DNA of 64,000 nucleotides from Sepiola atlantica (lineage: Eukaryota > Mollusca > Cephalopoda > Sepiida > Sepiolidae): positions 44,008,984 to 44,072,983 of the forward strand of contig OY744544.1 of NCBI GenBank assembly GCA_963556195.1. Direction: 5' to 3'. Under the pieces are notes generated by a model, which was not told the origin of the DNA, made no database searches, and saw only the letters and a program-made list of their open reading frames with translations. Below are positions 22,450 through 33,924 of this stretch, one piece after another. The position numbers and the translations under genes were made by a program. Every line of letters starts with the position of its first letter. Within the stretch, counting starts at the first letter, position 1.

Positions 22450-22593
22450 AAAAGGAAAGCTGAGGAGGAAATGCGAAGGCAGATTGAAGAGAAGAAAAAA
22501 GAGGCTAAAAGGCTGCGGAGGGAAGAGAATGAAAAACGGCGCAATGAAGAGAATCCTCATGAAGAAATAAAGACTGAAGCGCCACCAATTGTT
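22450..22593 (+). CDS. CSPP1: CSPP1 internal exon E, coiled coil
   Basis: Exactly 48 codons, phase 0 to phase 0, between TTGCAG and GTAAGT. It starts KRKAEEEMRRQIEEKKKEAK and ends PHEEIKTEAPPIV. The first part continues the charged helix; the end is a Pro-containing linker, as in human CSPP1 where the helix gives way to a Ser/Pro segment. The tandem segmental duplication begins immediately after this exon (about 22.6 kb), so this exon itself is not duplicated. Confidence 0.88.
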
Positions 22594-25276
22594 GTAAGTA
22601 AAAAGAAAATACAAACAAAAAAATTAAAGGGGATGGAGGTGTAAATAAGAGGCAGCCATCATCTACTTGACTAATCTATTGCATTATGTCCTACTGAAAT
22701 AGTTGTATTAGTTGCTATATTTATAAGAGGCAAATGCTCAATATAAGTGAGCATATGTATATATCTATATACTACTAACACTCTGTGGATCTTGCTTGCT
22801 TGCTTGTTTGTCCTTGGATGATGTCACAAAGGGATGACATCACAAAGGGATGCCGTCAGCCACTAAAACATAAATGAATGTTGCCATCGTTTTGTGTTAT
22901 CTAGTAAAAAGAGTGTGGAAGAGATTCTTTATGATGTCATAATGATGAAGTAGCAAAAGAATGATGTTGTCTATTAAAACATAGATGTCCTGTGACCCTT
23001 TGCATAGTGACTGTGGGTATATAATATATATATATAGAGAGAGAGAGAATCAGTGTATATATATGTATATTAGACGAATTGACTAATATATATTAGATGA
23101 ATAGTTTAGACCCAGAGGACTAAACTAAAATTCTGTGGATCTTATCTTGTTTGTCTCTTTGCATAAGGATAGTATCATAAAGGGAGTATATCATCCACTA
23201 AAACAGGGGGAATACACAGAGAAGATCCTTCATGACGTCATAAAACCCCAAGTAAAAAAAATAGAACAGATGCTCCGTCTATCTTGATTTTTCTTCTTTT
23301 AAGCTTAAAGCTGACTTAGGATGAATGGATGCTCATAATCAACAGAAAATATTGATAATATCAATGTATTCAATTCCACAACATAACCAGCCGGTCTGTG
23401 GGTTGCTTCATAAATTCATCACTCTTTTGATTATCATCTCCTTATCTAGGCAGCCATTGGGACAGGCATCGCCATATAAGTACCTGCAAGACACCGTTTC
23501 CACTCACCAACTGACTTAATCTAACTATGTATTATTTCGATTAGTCAGACTACTCTTCTCATCTTGGATGAATGAGTACAGTAGTCCAAATAATACAAAT
23601 TATCAATCCTTATCTAAAAAATTCCAAAACATAAAAAAATAAATGTAATCTTCTTAATACAGAAGATTACAAATGTTGTATGTAACGTTATTTTGTCTTT
23701 TTTAATTAAATTTGTTTTTTATTCAAAATATTTTAAAATTATGAATCTGCTCTATTAAGATGAATCAATCAAATTTAAATTGAATTTTTTGAATTAACAA
23801 TGGAAAAAAACGAATCGGTTTCAAATTAAAACATATTTTCAGAAATTGTTTGCTAATTTTACAGTGAGTAGTTTAAAAAAAATGTCGACCAGAACTGCAA
23901 GAATAAAATTGATTAATCTCAGTTGGTGTAAGAGAAATTGTTTTATAAACAACTAGCAGGATGATCCGATGTTGCTCGGGATTGAATGAGGATCACTACT
24001 ATCTACTTTTTCACTATGCTCATAACACAATATTACTTTCTTTGTTGCTATTTCCCCCTCCTCCTGTTTCGCTCCCTAATATAGTCAGAAGAAGCTGAAA
24101 TGTTGGAAAACTCTCTTATACATATGGTTTAAATTTTATTAAAATCTGATATATGTATTTGAAGTTTTAAGGGAGTTCTGTCCCCATGGGTCACATAGAA
24201 GTTGATGCACGTAGATGTTCAGCACATAGAGGGTAGCTTAGAGATTCGGGACCACTTCCATTGTCTTTCTCGGAGAATTTTATACATATATAAATCTCAT
24301 CAAAATAGGATATATTTAAATTTTTTAGGAGGTTATGTTTTCGTAGCTCCCTAAGAAGTGCACTTTGAGATTTATGAACATTTTCAATTGTCTCATCAAA
24401 GTGTTGCGCTAATGTTATCTTTGGGGCGGTTAAAGAGGCATTGTATTATGACTGTCAGTCCTCAAAAGTATCGGCCCTGTTTTGAAATAACTGAGTGTCA
24501 CAAAGTTCAAACAAATCAGCAGGTGAAGGCCGATTACTGATGTCGGCCGCCCAAAGGTTAAACCTGCATCATATGTGGATGTATGGCAGTGGAGTGCGTT
24601 TCTGTGATTGGCAGGCGTTATTTTCATTTTTTCTATTTTAGTGAGAAAACCCAGTCACGTGGAAGAGATGCTTACGGCTGCTAATATCCTCAAAATGTAA
24701 CTTATGCATCAGCGTTGGCAGATGAAATAATGGATCTTAAAAAAAAATAAAAATAAAAGATAATTTTTGAAGAAAAAGCAGATGTCTTATTTTTATTCAG
24801 CATTCCATTTTAACTGTAGACTCAATGATTCCTGGTCCCAATATATTCTCTAAACCTGCAGAGAATTAATGCTAACAGAGGCTTACCCCCCCCCCCCCTC
24901 ATTAGGAAAGGTAATTCCAAAATAAGAAATCTTGTGGATCTGGATTACGATGTGGACTCAAGACTATGAACAAGGAACTGGCCCGAATGAATGTAACTTT
25001 TATGGCTTATAATAGCATTAAGACCGTGCCCGGATAAAGTCACAATGGTTCTTGAAATGAAGATTCTGCATGGGGGTGCACCTTGGGCCATGGTAGTACC
25101 ACATCATATGAATCGAATGAAGCCTGTTTCTCATAAAAATATTTTCCAGTCATTATTTATGTCATAAATTTGATTCTTAAATCAAATTTACCAAATTTGT
25201 TTGTAATCCGGAAATTTCTAGCCTGATGATGTGTCATTTTCTTACATTCAATCAGTTAGTAATTATCATTTTTCAG
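22594..25276. other. CSPP1 intron E-F (duplication copy 1, left part)
   Basis: The left part of the tandem duplication. It holds the shared GGGGATGGAGGTGTAAATAA segment (22627), degenerate foldback ends (22770-23240), a dispersed repeat containing GTTGCTCGGGATTGAATGAG (23950-24400) and a poly-C run (24887-24899). No exon was found. Confidence 0.5.
23950..24400 (+). repeat. Dispersed repeat family 1, long form
   Basis: Starts near GATGTTGCTCGGGATTGAAT and continues through CACTATGCTCATAACACAAT, GTCAGAAGAAGCTGAAATGT and GAAGTTTTAAGGGAGTTCTG to the family-1 end. A second long copy is at 29280-29800 with the same order. No coding content recognised. Confidence 0.7.
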
Positions 25277-25351
25277 CAGAAACGTCCAAAATCACCACCA
25301 GTGCCAGCACTTCAACGTAAACTGAAATTAGAAGCCAGAGCAGATTCACCG
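25277..25351 (+). CDS. CSPP1: CSPP1 internal exon F (copy 1 of duplicated exon)
   Basis: Exactly 25 codons, phase 0 to phase 0, with a consensus GTAAGT donor. It encodes QKRPKSPPVPALQRKLKLE and ends RADSP. The SPPVPALQxK motif is a CSPP1 hallmark; human CSPP1 carries two SPxVPA-type motifs in this region. The acceptor is a NAGNAG tandem (TTTCAGCAG), so splicing could include or omit the first Gln. A near-identical exon lies about 8.6 kb downstream. Confidence 0.88.
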
Positions 25352-25439
25352 GTAAGTAAAAACTGCAGTTATTTTAGAGCTTTGGAAAAATGTTATATTT
25401 TATTTTATTTTAATTTTATGTGTGAGTATTTTGTTATTT

Positions 25440-26010
25440 TAGTATTTTTAATTTTGGTATCTTTTCATTTTGTTATTTTTTTTTGATTTTGCTATTTTTA
25501 TAGTATTTTATTTTGTTAGTATTTTTATTTTATATTTGGTAGTATTGTTATTTTAGTATTTTTAATTTTGGTATCTTTTCATTTTGTCAATTTTTTTTGA
25601 TTTTGCTATTTTATAGTATTTTATTTTGTTAGTATTTTTATTTTATATTTGGTAGTATTGTTATTTTAGTATTTTTAATTTTGGTATCTTTTCATTTTGT
25701 CAATTTTTTTTGATTTTGCTATTTTTATAGTATTTTATTTTGTTAGTATTTTTATTTTATATTTGGTAGTATTGTTATTTTAGTATTTTTAATTTTGGTA
25801 TCTTTTCATTTTGTCAATTTTTTTTGATTTTGCTATTTTATAGTATTTTATTTTGTTAGTATTTTTATTTTATATTTGGTAGTATTGTTATTTTAGTATT
25901 TTTAATTTTGGTATCTTTTCATTTTGTCAATTTTTTTTGATTTTGCTATTTTTATATTATTTTATTTTGTTAGTATTTTTATTTTATATTTGGTAGTATT
26001 GTTATTTTAG
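25440..26010 (+). repeat. 113-bp AT-rich tandem repeat
   Basis: GGTATCTTTTCATTTTGT recurs at 25456, 25570, 25683, 25796 and 25910, giving a 113-114 bp period and about five copies. The unit is made of smaller TTTTGTTAGTATTTTT motifs. A similar degenerate motif follows each copy of exon F. Confidence 0.88.
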
Positions 26011-26888
26011 TATTTTTTTATTGTGTTAGTATTTTTATTTTTCTATTTTGTTAGTATTTTTTATTTTATATTGTTAGTATTTTTATATTTGGTTAGTATT
26101 GTTATTTTAGTATTTTTTATTGTTAGTATTTTTCTTTTTCTATTTTGTTAGTATTTTTTATTTGGTTTTGGTATAATTTTGTTATTTTATTATAATTCAT
26201 TTTTATTGTTAGTATTTTGTTATTTTACTATATTTTGTTTTGTTAGTTTTTTTTCTGTTTCTATTTTGTTTTTAATTTATTTTTGTTAGTATTTTTCTTT
26301 TTCTGTTCAGTATTTTATTTTCGTATTTAGCTTTGTTAGTGTATTGCTATTTTATTCTAATTTATTTTTATTAGTTGGATTTTATTTTATTCTAATTTGA
26401 TGTTTTAATTATTAGTATTTTGTTATTTTGGTATCCTTTCATTTTGTTAGATTAAAAAAGGTTTTCTACCAATTAGTTTTGCATTTTTATTTATTAATGG
26501 TTATTAAATTTGTAATGCTAAAAACTGAGCATGAATTTGTTTCGTAATAATTTTAAAGATTACTGAAATATCAATTTGATTTTATTGAAATTGTTTTTAA
26601 ATCTTAAAAGAAAATTAATTTCTTACAATTTTTCTCTGTTACAGATTGAATCTCTCAGGTTTAAATTATAAAATAAAAAAATAAAAATATCGAAACTGGA
26701 CAATTTTTCATTTTAATTATAAAAAAATTTCAAATAATTCATAATCGAAATTTTTTCCCAAATCTTAAAAATAAAAACAAAAACAAATTAAAAATTTTAA
26801 TATTGTATCTTTTAGATTATGTAAGTTTCAACAATGAACATTTTTCAAAGTTTAGTAAATCAGCAAATATTTTTTAACAAAAATGTAG

Positions 26889-27110
26889 AGTGGTGACAGT
26901 GGTGAAGTGGATACCAACATAAACTGACGACCTAGGTGTACCATATTTGAATCCTGTCGGTTCTAGAGCACCACTTTCACTATAGCTGTTGGCAACCTTC
27001 ATGTAGTTCCTCCTGTAAGAATCTGATTTAAAAAAAAATAGACAGGGAAACTGATGTCAACGACAGAATCAAGCCGGTCAAAAGTTGCATGATGATGATT
27101 CATACAAATT
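26889..27110 (+). repeat. tRNA-like SINE
   Basis: AGTGGTGAAGTGGATACC is A-box-like, and ATTTGAATCCTGTCGG is B-box-like about 45 nt later. A tail ending GATGATGATT follows. It is present only in copy 1 of the segmental duplication, so it probably inserted after the duplication. Confidence 0.55.
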
Positions 27111-27117
27111 TACTTTT

Positions 27118-27658
27118 TATCAAAAATTTAGGTGCTGATATCGATCCTGAACCAGTTTTCGTGAGATTCGACTCGGAAGCATTTGGCTGTCCTCCGCAAA
27201 TGCCCGAGAGTTGACGAGCCGATTTGTACCAGACGACAATTTTGATACGGTGTTGCGTCCTATGATAATAATGTTTTGCTTGTTTTTTTTTGTGGTTAGG
27301 GTTTAGGGGTTAGGGTTAAAAATATTTATTTGATAACAGTAATTTCGCTCTGTTTTGCTTGTTTTATTTGTTTTGTTGTTTAAAATATTTCTTGCAACTA
27401 TAACTAAAAATTATAGGATGCAGCAACGTATCAAAATAAAAAAAAAATTTATTTGATAACAGTAACTTCGCTATGTTTTGCTTTTTTTTTTTGTTGTTTC
27501 TTTTAGAACATTTCTTGAATGCAGCACCGTATAAAAATTGTCATCTGGTACCATTCGGCTCGTCAACACTCGGGCGTTTGCGTAGGACAGCTGAACGCTT
27601 CCGAGTCGAACCGCACGAAAACTGGTTCTGGATCGATATCAGTACCAAAATTTAAATA
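27118..27658. repeat. Foldback element with about 125-bp terminal inverted repeats
   Basis: The left arm (27121-27250: GATATCGATCCTGAACCAGT, GACTCGGAAGC, GACGAGCCGA) is the inverse of the right arm (27525-27655: GGCTCGTCAACACTCGGGCG, ACTGGTTCTGGATCGATATC). The interior has two direct copies of TTTATTTGATAACAGTAA (27325 and 27448), a TTAGGGTT-type run (27297-27318) and poly-A. No transposase frame. It is absent from the equivalent place in copy 2. Confidence 0.85.
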
Positions 27659-28675
27659 ATTTTTTTGTAATCCAGGTTTTTTACATAATTACTAAAAATA
27701 TTATTAAAATTAAACAATTAGTTAATTTTTGACAAATTATTAAAAATGTTAAATCTGTTTAAAAAAAAACAAAAAAACAAACAGCATCAGCAGAGAGCTG
27801 CAAGCGGTCAAAATATGCCAATCTTCTCGACATATTTGTATTTCAACCGATCGCTGTGGAGACGAGTGGAGTGATTGGCTCTGTCACACGCGACTTCCTC
27901 GGCAGCCTTAGTCTATTAATGATGTGAATTGTCTTGGCATTACGAGCGCCTCTCTATCGCCATTATTCGTGGAAACACCTTGAGTCTACTCTCGGCCTGC
28001 CAAGCCAGCCAGACATTCGAAGAAAACTATTGACTGTGATACAATTATATATAAGGAATCAGGATTTCTTGATATCGAACTAAACAATGTCCAAGTGACG
28101 AATAAGGGATTTATTAATTATTCATTGAATTATTTATCTTATAGTTTACTTTTTCACCGAATGGATCAGTGTAATATATTTGTTTCTTATTTTTTATTTG
28201 TGATTGAATAGAATACTTGGAAAAATAAAATTGTCTAGAAAAATAAAAAAAACAAATGTCTGGCAAAAATTGGGCATATTTTCCAGAGACAAGAGTTATC
28301 CCCCCTGTCACCAGTTGACCAAAATCCAGGAACACCAGAAACAACTGTAGGAATCAGATTTTTTCAAACTTTCCACACAAAAACAATCCTTAATGTCTCT
28401 CGGACTAATAAATAACAATTTTGTAGTTTTGGGGCAATAAATTGTGGTAACCAGCATTTTAAAAAAGATTTATACAATAAGGAAATATAATTTTATTTGT
28501 TTATTAGCTGAAGTATCTGTTTTTGATAGGTTTCTTAACTTTTCTTGAGTTTTATAGAAAGAATTAGAAGTTAAGAACATCTATTAACTATTTTTCATCT
28601 AATTTTATTAAAAAAAATTTTTTAGGTTTATGATGGTGATATTGGCTAGGAAATAACTGAAATGCTGGAGCAAAA

Positions 28676-28768
28676 AAAACAATTTGCTAGTGTGAGATTC
28701 GAATCTACAATAGCATAAACTGTTGGAACTCAAGGCGAACACTTTATCCACACGGTTACCGATCAAAC
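28676..28768 (-). repeat. tRNA-like repeat
   Basis: On the minus strand, GGTAACCGTGTGGATAAAGT (A-box-like) and AGATTCGAATCTCAC (B-box-like) have tRNA spacing. Acceptor stem pairing is not convincing, so it is called a tRNA-derived repeat. Confidence 0.5.
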
Positions 28769-29279
28769 GAAAATATTTTGTCTTTTTAACCTACTTAAAT
28801 GAGTAGGGATTTTTTTTTTTCTCCGCATAGATCTAAAATAGTTCGATTGTCTAAAGTAAATAAAGAGACATAAATATAAAATTAAATATTCTTATTAAAG
28901 TAAAAAAATATATTAGTGACCATGTCTAAAATATTTTTTCTCCGTTTTTAATTAAAAAAAAGGATAAATGTTTTCTCTTTATAATAAACAGTGCGTACAA
29001 TGATTTGATGTGAAAAGTACAAAAAATTATTGTCAGTAGGTTGTTCAGTTGGCTAAAAGAGAACGCTAAAAATGTTGGAACATTTGTTTCCAATGTTATT
29101 TTTGCATACTTTTAATTTTGAATAATGAGTTTTAAAAAAGGTTAAAAAAAACTTCTGACATTGATAAAGACATCAGATCGAAGGTGTTGATTCCAAATCT
29201 GCGGTTAGTTTGACTCTTAGAGCAACCGTTTATGATTCTGTGACACACATACAGACAACTTTGCTTATATATATATATA

Positions 29280-29800
29280 CAAGCAGGAAGACGCGACGTT
29301 GCTCGGGATTGAATGAGGATCACTACTATGTACTTTTTCACTATGCTCATAACAATATATTACTTTCTTTGTTTTTACTGCCACCCTTTTTCCTGTTTCA
29401 CCCTCTAATATAGTCAGAAGAAGCTGAAATGTTGTTAATTAAAATCGGATATACGTATTTGAAGTTTTAAGGGAGTTCTGTCCGCATGGACAGAGATGGG
29501 GCCATGTAGATATTCGGCAAATAGAGGGTAACGTAGAGATTCGGGACCACTTTCAGTGTCTCCCCCAGAAAATTTTATACATTTGATTTAAATTTCATAC
29601 AAATAGGATATATTTGAAGTTTTAAAGGGATTATGCTCTAATAGCTCCTTAAGGGGTGCATTTAGAGATTCAGGAACACTTCCATTGTCTTCCCCGGTAA
29701 ATTTACATAAGAATACACCTTTAGATTTTATGTAGATTATCTAACTGTTCTTTCTATAGGGAATGCACAAACACACAGACATTGAGTTTATATATAGATC
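29280..29800 (+). repeat. Dispersed repeat family 1, long copy
   Basis: Same order as 23950-24400, then the complete family-1 end as seen at 1-185 (GGGTGCATTTAGAGATTCAG, CATAAGAATACACC, TTCTATAGGGAAT). It ends in a TA tract that adjoins the palindrome at 29860. Confidence 0.75.
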
Positions 29801-29808
29801 TCTATATA

Positions 29809-29859
<51 letters not shown>

Positions 29860-29862
<3 letters not shown>

Positions 29863-30395
29863 AAAATAAAAATGGAATAAAGGATAAGCTAATCAACAAC
29901 TAGCAAAAATAAACTCAAAAAAACATATCGAAAAGTTCTACCAAAATATCTCGATTGTTAAAATACAATCATCATCAATCGGTATCAGAACTTTAATTAA
30001 AAACAGAAAAGTTTTTTTTGTGTAATTCCTTGTTGTCATATATTTTAAATTACTACTAATCTTTCTTCCCGACTGTATTAACTTACAGTGTTTATAAGCT
30101 AACTGCCGATTTTTTTCTTTCTTTTTCTTCTTCTTCTTCTTTTTCTTTTTCAACATTTCTTTCTTTCTCCCTTTCTACTGTTTATTACACGTGACTATTT
30201 TTTTTCCAAATTGCATTCTTTGTATAAATTTGAAAACTTTTCTGTTTTTAATTAAAGTTCTGCTACCGATTGATGATGATTGTATTTTAACAATTGAAAT
30301 ATTTTGGTAGAACTTTTCAATATGTGTTTTTGAGTTTATTTTTGCTAGTTGTTGATTAGCTTATCCTTTATTCCATTTTTATTTTTACATTTTGT
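29860..30395. repeat. Large palindromic element
   Basis: The arms 29862-30015 and 30240-30395 are inverted copies: AAATAAAAATGGAATAAAGG, AACAACTAGCAAAAATAAAC and TACCAAAATAT against their complements. The arms are about 150 bp around a pyrimidine-rich loop. TA microsatellites flank both sides (29814-29860 and 30425-30461), suggesting insertion into a TA array. Confidence 0.85.
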
Positions 30396-30420
30396 CTGAA
30401 ACATTGTTTCTTTTATTCCT

Positions 30421-30464
<44 letters not shown>

Positions 30465-31009
30465 GATTGTCAGTAGACAATCTATTTATATATATATATT
30501 TTATTGCAATTTTATGTTTCATTGTTAGTCATTTGTTATTTTAGTATTTTTATTTTGTTTGTAAGAATTTTTTTATTTTCTATTTTGTTAGTATTTTATT
30601 TTAGTATTTTATTTTCTATTTTGTTATTTTAGAATTCATTATTTTGTGTTTTACTATTTTTGTTTTTCATATTTTGTATCTTGTTAGTATTAAATTTTTA
30701 AAATATTTTAATAAACTCCTATAGATCAAAACTACAATAGGAGAATAGAAAAAAAGCCGAAAAGAGGAAATTAGTTAGTATTTTTCTATTTTGCTCATAT
30801 TTTCTTAGTTTTGTATTTAAAATCAATTATTTTAATTATTAGTATATTATTTTTTTTTTTTTGGTATTTTTTTTTGTCAGAATTTAATAATTTAGTATTT
30901 TTTATGTTTTTCATATTAATTTTGTTAGTATTTTGTTATTTAAAAAAATAATATTTTTTTAGTATATTATTTAATTTTAATTTAATTTATTTATTATTGT
31001 TATAATGTG

Positions 31010-31380
31010 TGGATTGAGGATATACATTACATGAGAAATAATATGAGAATTATATGATGGATGTGTAATGTGAGACAGGCTTAGATCTGAGAACTTCAGA
31101 GGAAAATTAAATCTGAACGGTATAGGGAGATGTGTGCAGAAGAGGACTTCGATGGTATGGCCACGTTGAAAGAATGGATAATAGTTCTTGGGTTAGTAGG
31201 TGTAGACAGTTGGTAGGGAAATGCCAAGGAAAACATAGGAGGAAGTGATAAGGATGCACTTGAAAGAGGGATAAATTAAGACCTGACCAGAGATAGCTTA
31301 GTTTGGAAGTCAATTTCTAAAAGTCATCCAACATATGCCAGCATATAAAACGGATGTTAAGCCGAATATGATGATGATAT
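31010..31380 (+). pseudogene. Truncated LINE 3' end
   Basis: Shares GATGGATGTGTAATGTGA, CGGTATAGGGAGATGTGTGC, AGTTCTTGGGTTAGTAGGTG and the terminal ATGCCAGCATATAAAACGGA with the LINE at 45340-47235. It ends in a GATGATGAT repeat typical of that family's 3' end. Only the last about 370 bp are present. Confidence 0.8.
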
Positions 31381-31559
31381 TTTGGTAGTTTTTATTTTGT
31401 CAGTTTAGTATTTTGTTGTGAGTTTAGAATTTTAAAAAGATACAAATTTTGAGGCTGGGGGTGTAAATAAGAAGTAGTCATCATCTACTTGACTAATCTG
31501 TAAATGTTTTGGGTGATGATGAATGTCGAGATGAGGATTTCGTAGTAACGTTGCTGCAT

Positions 31560-31900
31560 CTGTATTTATTTGACTGGTTTTGTGTGCGATGAAGAAGAAA
31601 AGAGGGTCACCAGGCTCCAGTTAAAAAGACAAACATCTTCTTTACAATTTATATTAACTTTATTTAACAGTTTCGTCAACACAGGAACACAAGAATATAA
31701 GACAGGTTGGTTCGGCCGGCATGTATTAGAGAAAAAGAATTGAGTCCAGGTTTTTTGGTTTCGCTTCTCGTTCAAGTTATGACAAGAGGCGAACCAGGAA
31801 ATATACATCTTGTCAACTTTGGATCTCAACTGGAACTGTTCATATAAGGTACAAAAGTAGGCCTGGATGGAAATTGGCAGAAATGCGCACATGCACAAAG
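31560..31900 (+). repeat. Dispersed repeat family 2, copy
   Basis: GGGTCACCAG, AGACAAACATCTTC, CAGTTTCGTCAACACAGGAA and TTCGCTTCTCGTTCAAGTTA match the order in 36070-36480 and the left part of 40985-42050. Confidence 0.65.
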
Positions 31901-31949
31901 TGTTCTAATTGCCTGATGTGTTATATAATGGGACGTATGTGATGATGGA

Positions 31950-32200
31950 CGTACAGAGAGATCGCTTAACTCGCACGATTTGTAACGGAGTCATCTCGTG
32001 CAATTTTGGTGCGATGTTTTCTCACGATTCGCGGTGACAGTTGACGAGACCTCGGATTGAGGGTTGGGTCGCACCTGTGCATTGATCACGAGATTTCGTG
32101 ACGTCACAGTTTTCTGGTGAGAAAACTGCAGTGAGATTTCAGTTCTTGACAGGAAGCCGACTAGTCAAGTCGCCTTAGCCATGTAGCGATTAAATAAGAT
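31950..32200 (+). repeat. Dispersed repeat with palindromic TGACGTCA
   Basis: GTTGACGAGACCTC, CGCACCTGTGCAT, TTCGTGACGTCACAG and GAGAAAACTG occur in the same order, reverse-complemented, at about 8760-8900. The TGACGTCA octamer is a perfect CRE; any promoter role is unproven. Confidence 0.6.
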
Positions 32201-33849
32201 AAGGGAATTCAGATCCCCAAAAATGAGAGCCAGACGATGTCCCCCTCTTCCTTCCCTTGCAAGTGATTAGGTAATTAGTTAATTAACTAGCGTAAGCTTC
32301 TCTCTCTCTGTTTCAACGAACTTGCTTCGGTGTCGACAAGCTAATAAATGAAAATAAATGGCTCAGAACTAAAAGAGAAGGCTTGTTATATTTTGTTATG
32401 TGTAGATTGATTTTAGTTACAGAGAGAAACCGCCGGCACGAAATTGTGACAATGACAAAGCGTCCGCAGAGAGTGGTGGCGGCGATGGGTCAGCTGCTAA
32501 CAATAGCAACTAGGGTGCAGACATTGAAAGCAGAAAGAGAAGAGACAGCAAGAAGAAAGGGAAATATAATTCCCGAATTGGGTTTACTGCTGTGTCAGCC
32601 GAAAGGGAGAGATTGAAGCCGGGACTGACTGGCAAGACCACTCGACGTCGCCCGGATCGAGAAACGACATATCGTCCCGTTAGCAAACGATGCCGTTCAC
32701 TGGATCAACAAAGGAGCTGTTGTACTATGCCAGATTCCGACATACAAATGTATTATAAACCAAAATATTCAACAGATGTAGTACTACACAAGTTTGGACA
32801 TGCCTGTGTTATCCGACCGAATCACATATCAATCATTATATTACATGTTAGGACAAAAAAAATAGATCTTAATTATGAAACTCCTACAAATCTATTGCCT
32901 TATGTCCAACTTAAATAATTTTATTTGTTGCTGTGGTTATAAAAGGTGAATCTAAATGCTCAATATAGGTGACAGGGTATATGTAAAACAACTAAGTATG
33001 TATATTTAAAGTGAACTCCGAAAGCACTGAACTAATTCTTCTAAAATTCGCAAAAGAGATTCTATGCACATCACTAATGACGAGTCTTTGTCATCATCTT
33101 GATTTTGCTTCTTCGAGAACAAAATATTATCAAGTGAGCAATTTGAAGGAGCTTTTCAACAAAATGAAACCATTAAAAAAACATTTTTCTCAAAGAAGTG
33201 GGTTTGTACTAAAAAATATGAGTTACTACACAATGATATTTCAAATATATAGAAACTACTAGAAGAATACCCGTCCCAGGATTGGTAAACTTAATTCCCC
33301 TTGCACTACTTGTATGATTCCTCTTAATTGTTGTCTAATGACTATGGATCAAATTCAATGCAAATTTGATATGTTTGAATTTTCAAATAGAATGGTGTGC
33401 CCATATTATGCCCATAAAAACCCTTTAAAATACCCCAAAGAAACTGAAATTTGAGGAATATTTATTAATTTATGTCTAATTAATACCTATTGTTAAAATT
33501 TCACAAAAATCGGTGGTATGTGAATTTTTATGAAGGTCTACCACCCCCTAAATTAAACTAAATATAACCCACATTTGGATCCCTTATGCTTAGCAGCTGT
33601 GTTCCAAAATTTATGATTATTGGTTAATTAGTTTAGGAGTGAATTCTGTAAATCCAAATATATCAACATAACTAACTTTATATAAATAGAGATGATCTTT
33701 TAGCACTGTTTAACTACCAATCTTACTCTACAAAGAAATTGTATGCATTTATTATAAAACTTTGTCAGCATTAAATGACTCACTAAGGGTGATATGTTGT
33801 AAAATCGAATAAACAAATTATTAATCAGTTAGTAATTATCATTTTTTAG

Positions 33850-33924
33850 CAGAAACGTCCAAAATCACCACCAGTGCCAGCACTTCAAAGTAAAATGAAA
33901 TTAGAGGTCAGAGCAGATTCAGAG
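33850..33924 (+). CDS. CSPP1: CSPP1 exon F', duplicated cassette exon
   Basis: This is a second copy of exon F with the same length (75 bp), the same phase (0-0) and the same NAGNAG acceptor. The first 39 bases are identical. Six later substitutions change Arg to Ser, Leu to Met, Ala to Val and the final Pro to Glu, plus one silent change. It has no stop or indel. The donor is GTCAGT instead of GTAAGT, weaker but usable. It joins in frame to E or F upstream and to G downstream, so it could be included with F, used instead of F, or skipped. Expression cannot be judged from sequence. Confidence 0.6.

Larger units (their letters stand above)
22620..31440 (+). repeat. Tandem segmental duplication, copy 1 (with exon F)
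   Basis: Ordered matches to copy 2 are: 22627-22745 with 31447-31500 and 32886-32972; 25255-25365 with 33820-33940 (exon F and flanks); about 26490-26890 with 35990-36040 and 36555-36860; about 27690-27780 with 36880-36965; 28245-28440 with 37175-37400. The offset is 8.6-9.2 kb throughout. Copy 1 alone holds the tRNA-like SINE at 26889-27110 and the foldback element at 27118-27658. The right edge of copy 1 is approximate. Confidence 0.75.
25352..33849. other. CSPP1 intron F-F'
   Basis: Holds a 113-bp tandem repeat (25440-26010), AT-rich TTTTGTTAGTATTTTT sequence (to about 26460 and again 30520-30970), a tRNA-like SINE (26889-27110), two foldback elements, a minus tRNA-like repeat (28676-28768), a LINE 3' end (31010-31380) and an insertion block (31500-32890) specific to copy 2. 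The block's reading frames at 32383-32918 are not recognised. Confidence 0.5.

Noticed and set aside
30118..30156. Poly-Lys minus-strand frame
   Set aside because: Encoded by a TTC/TTT pyrimidine run within the palindrome loop.
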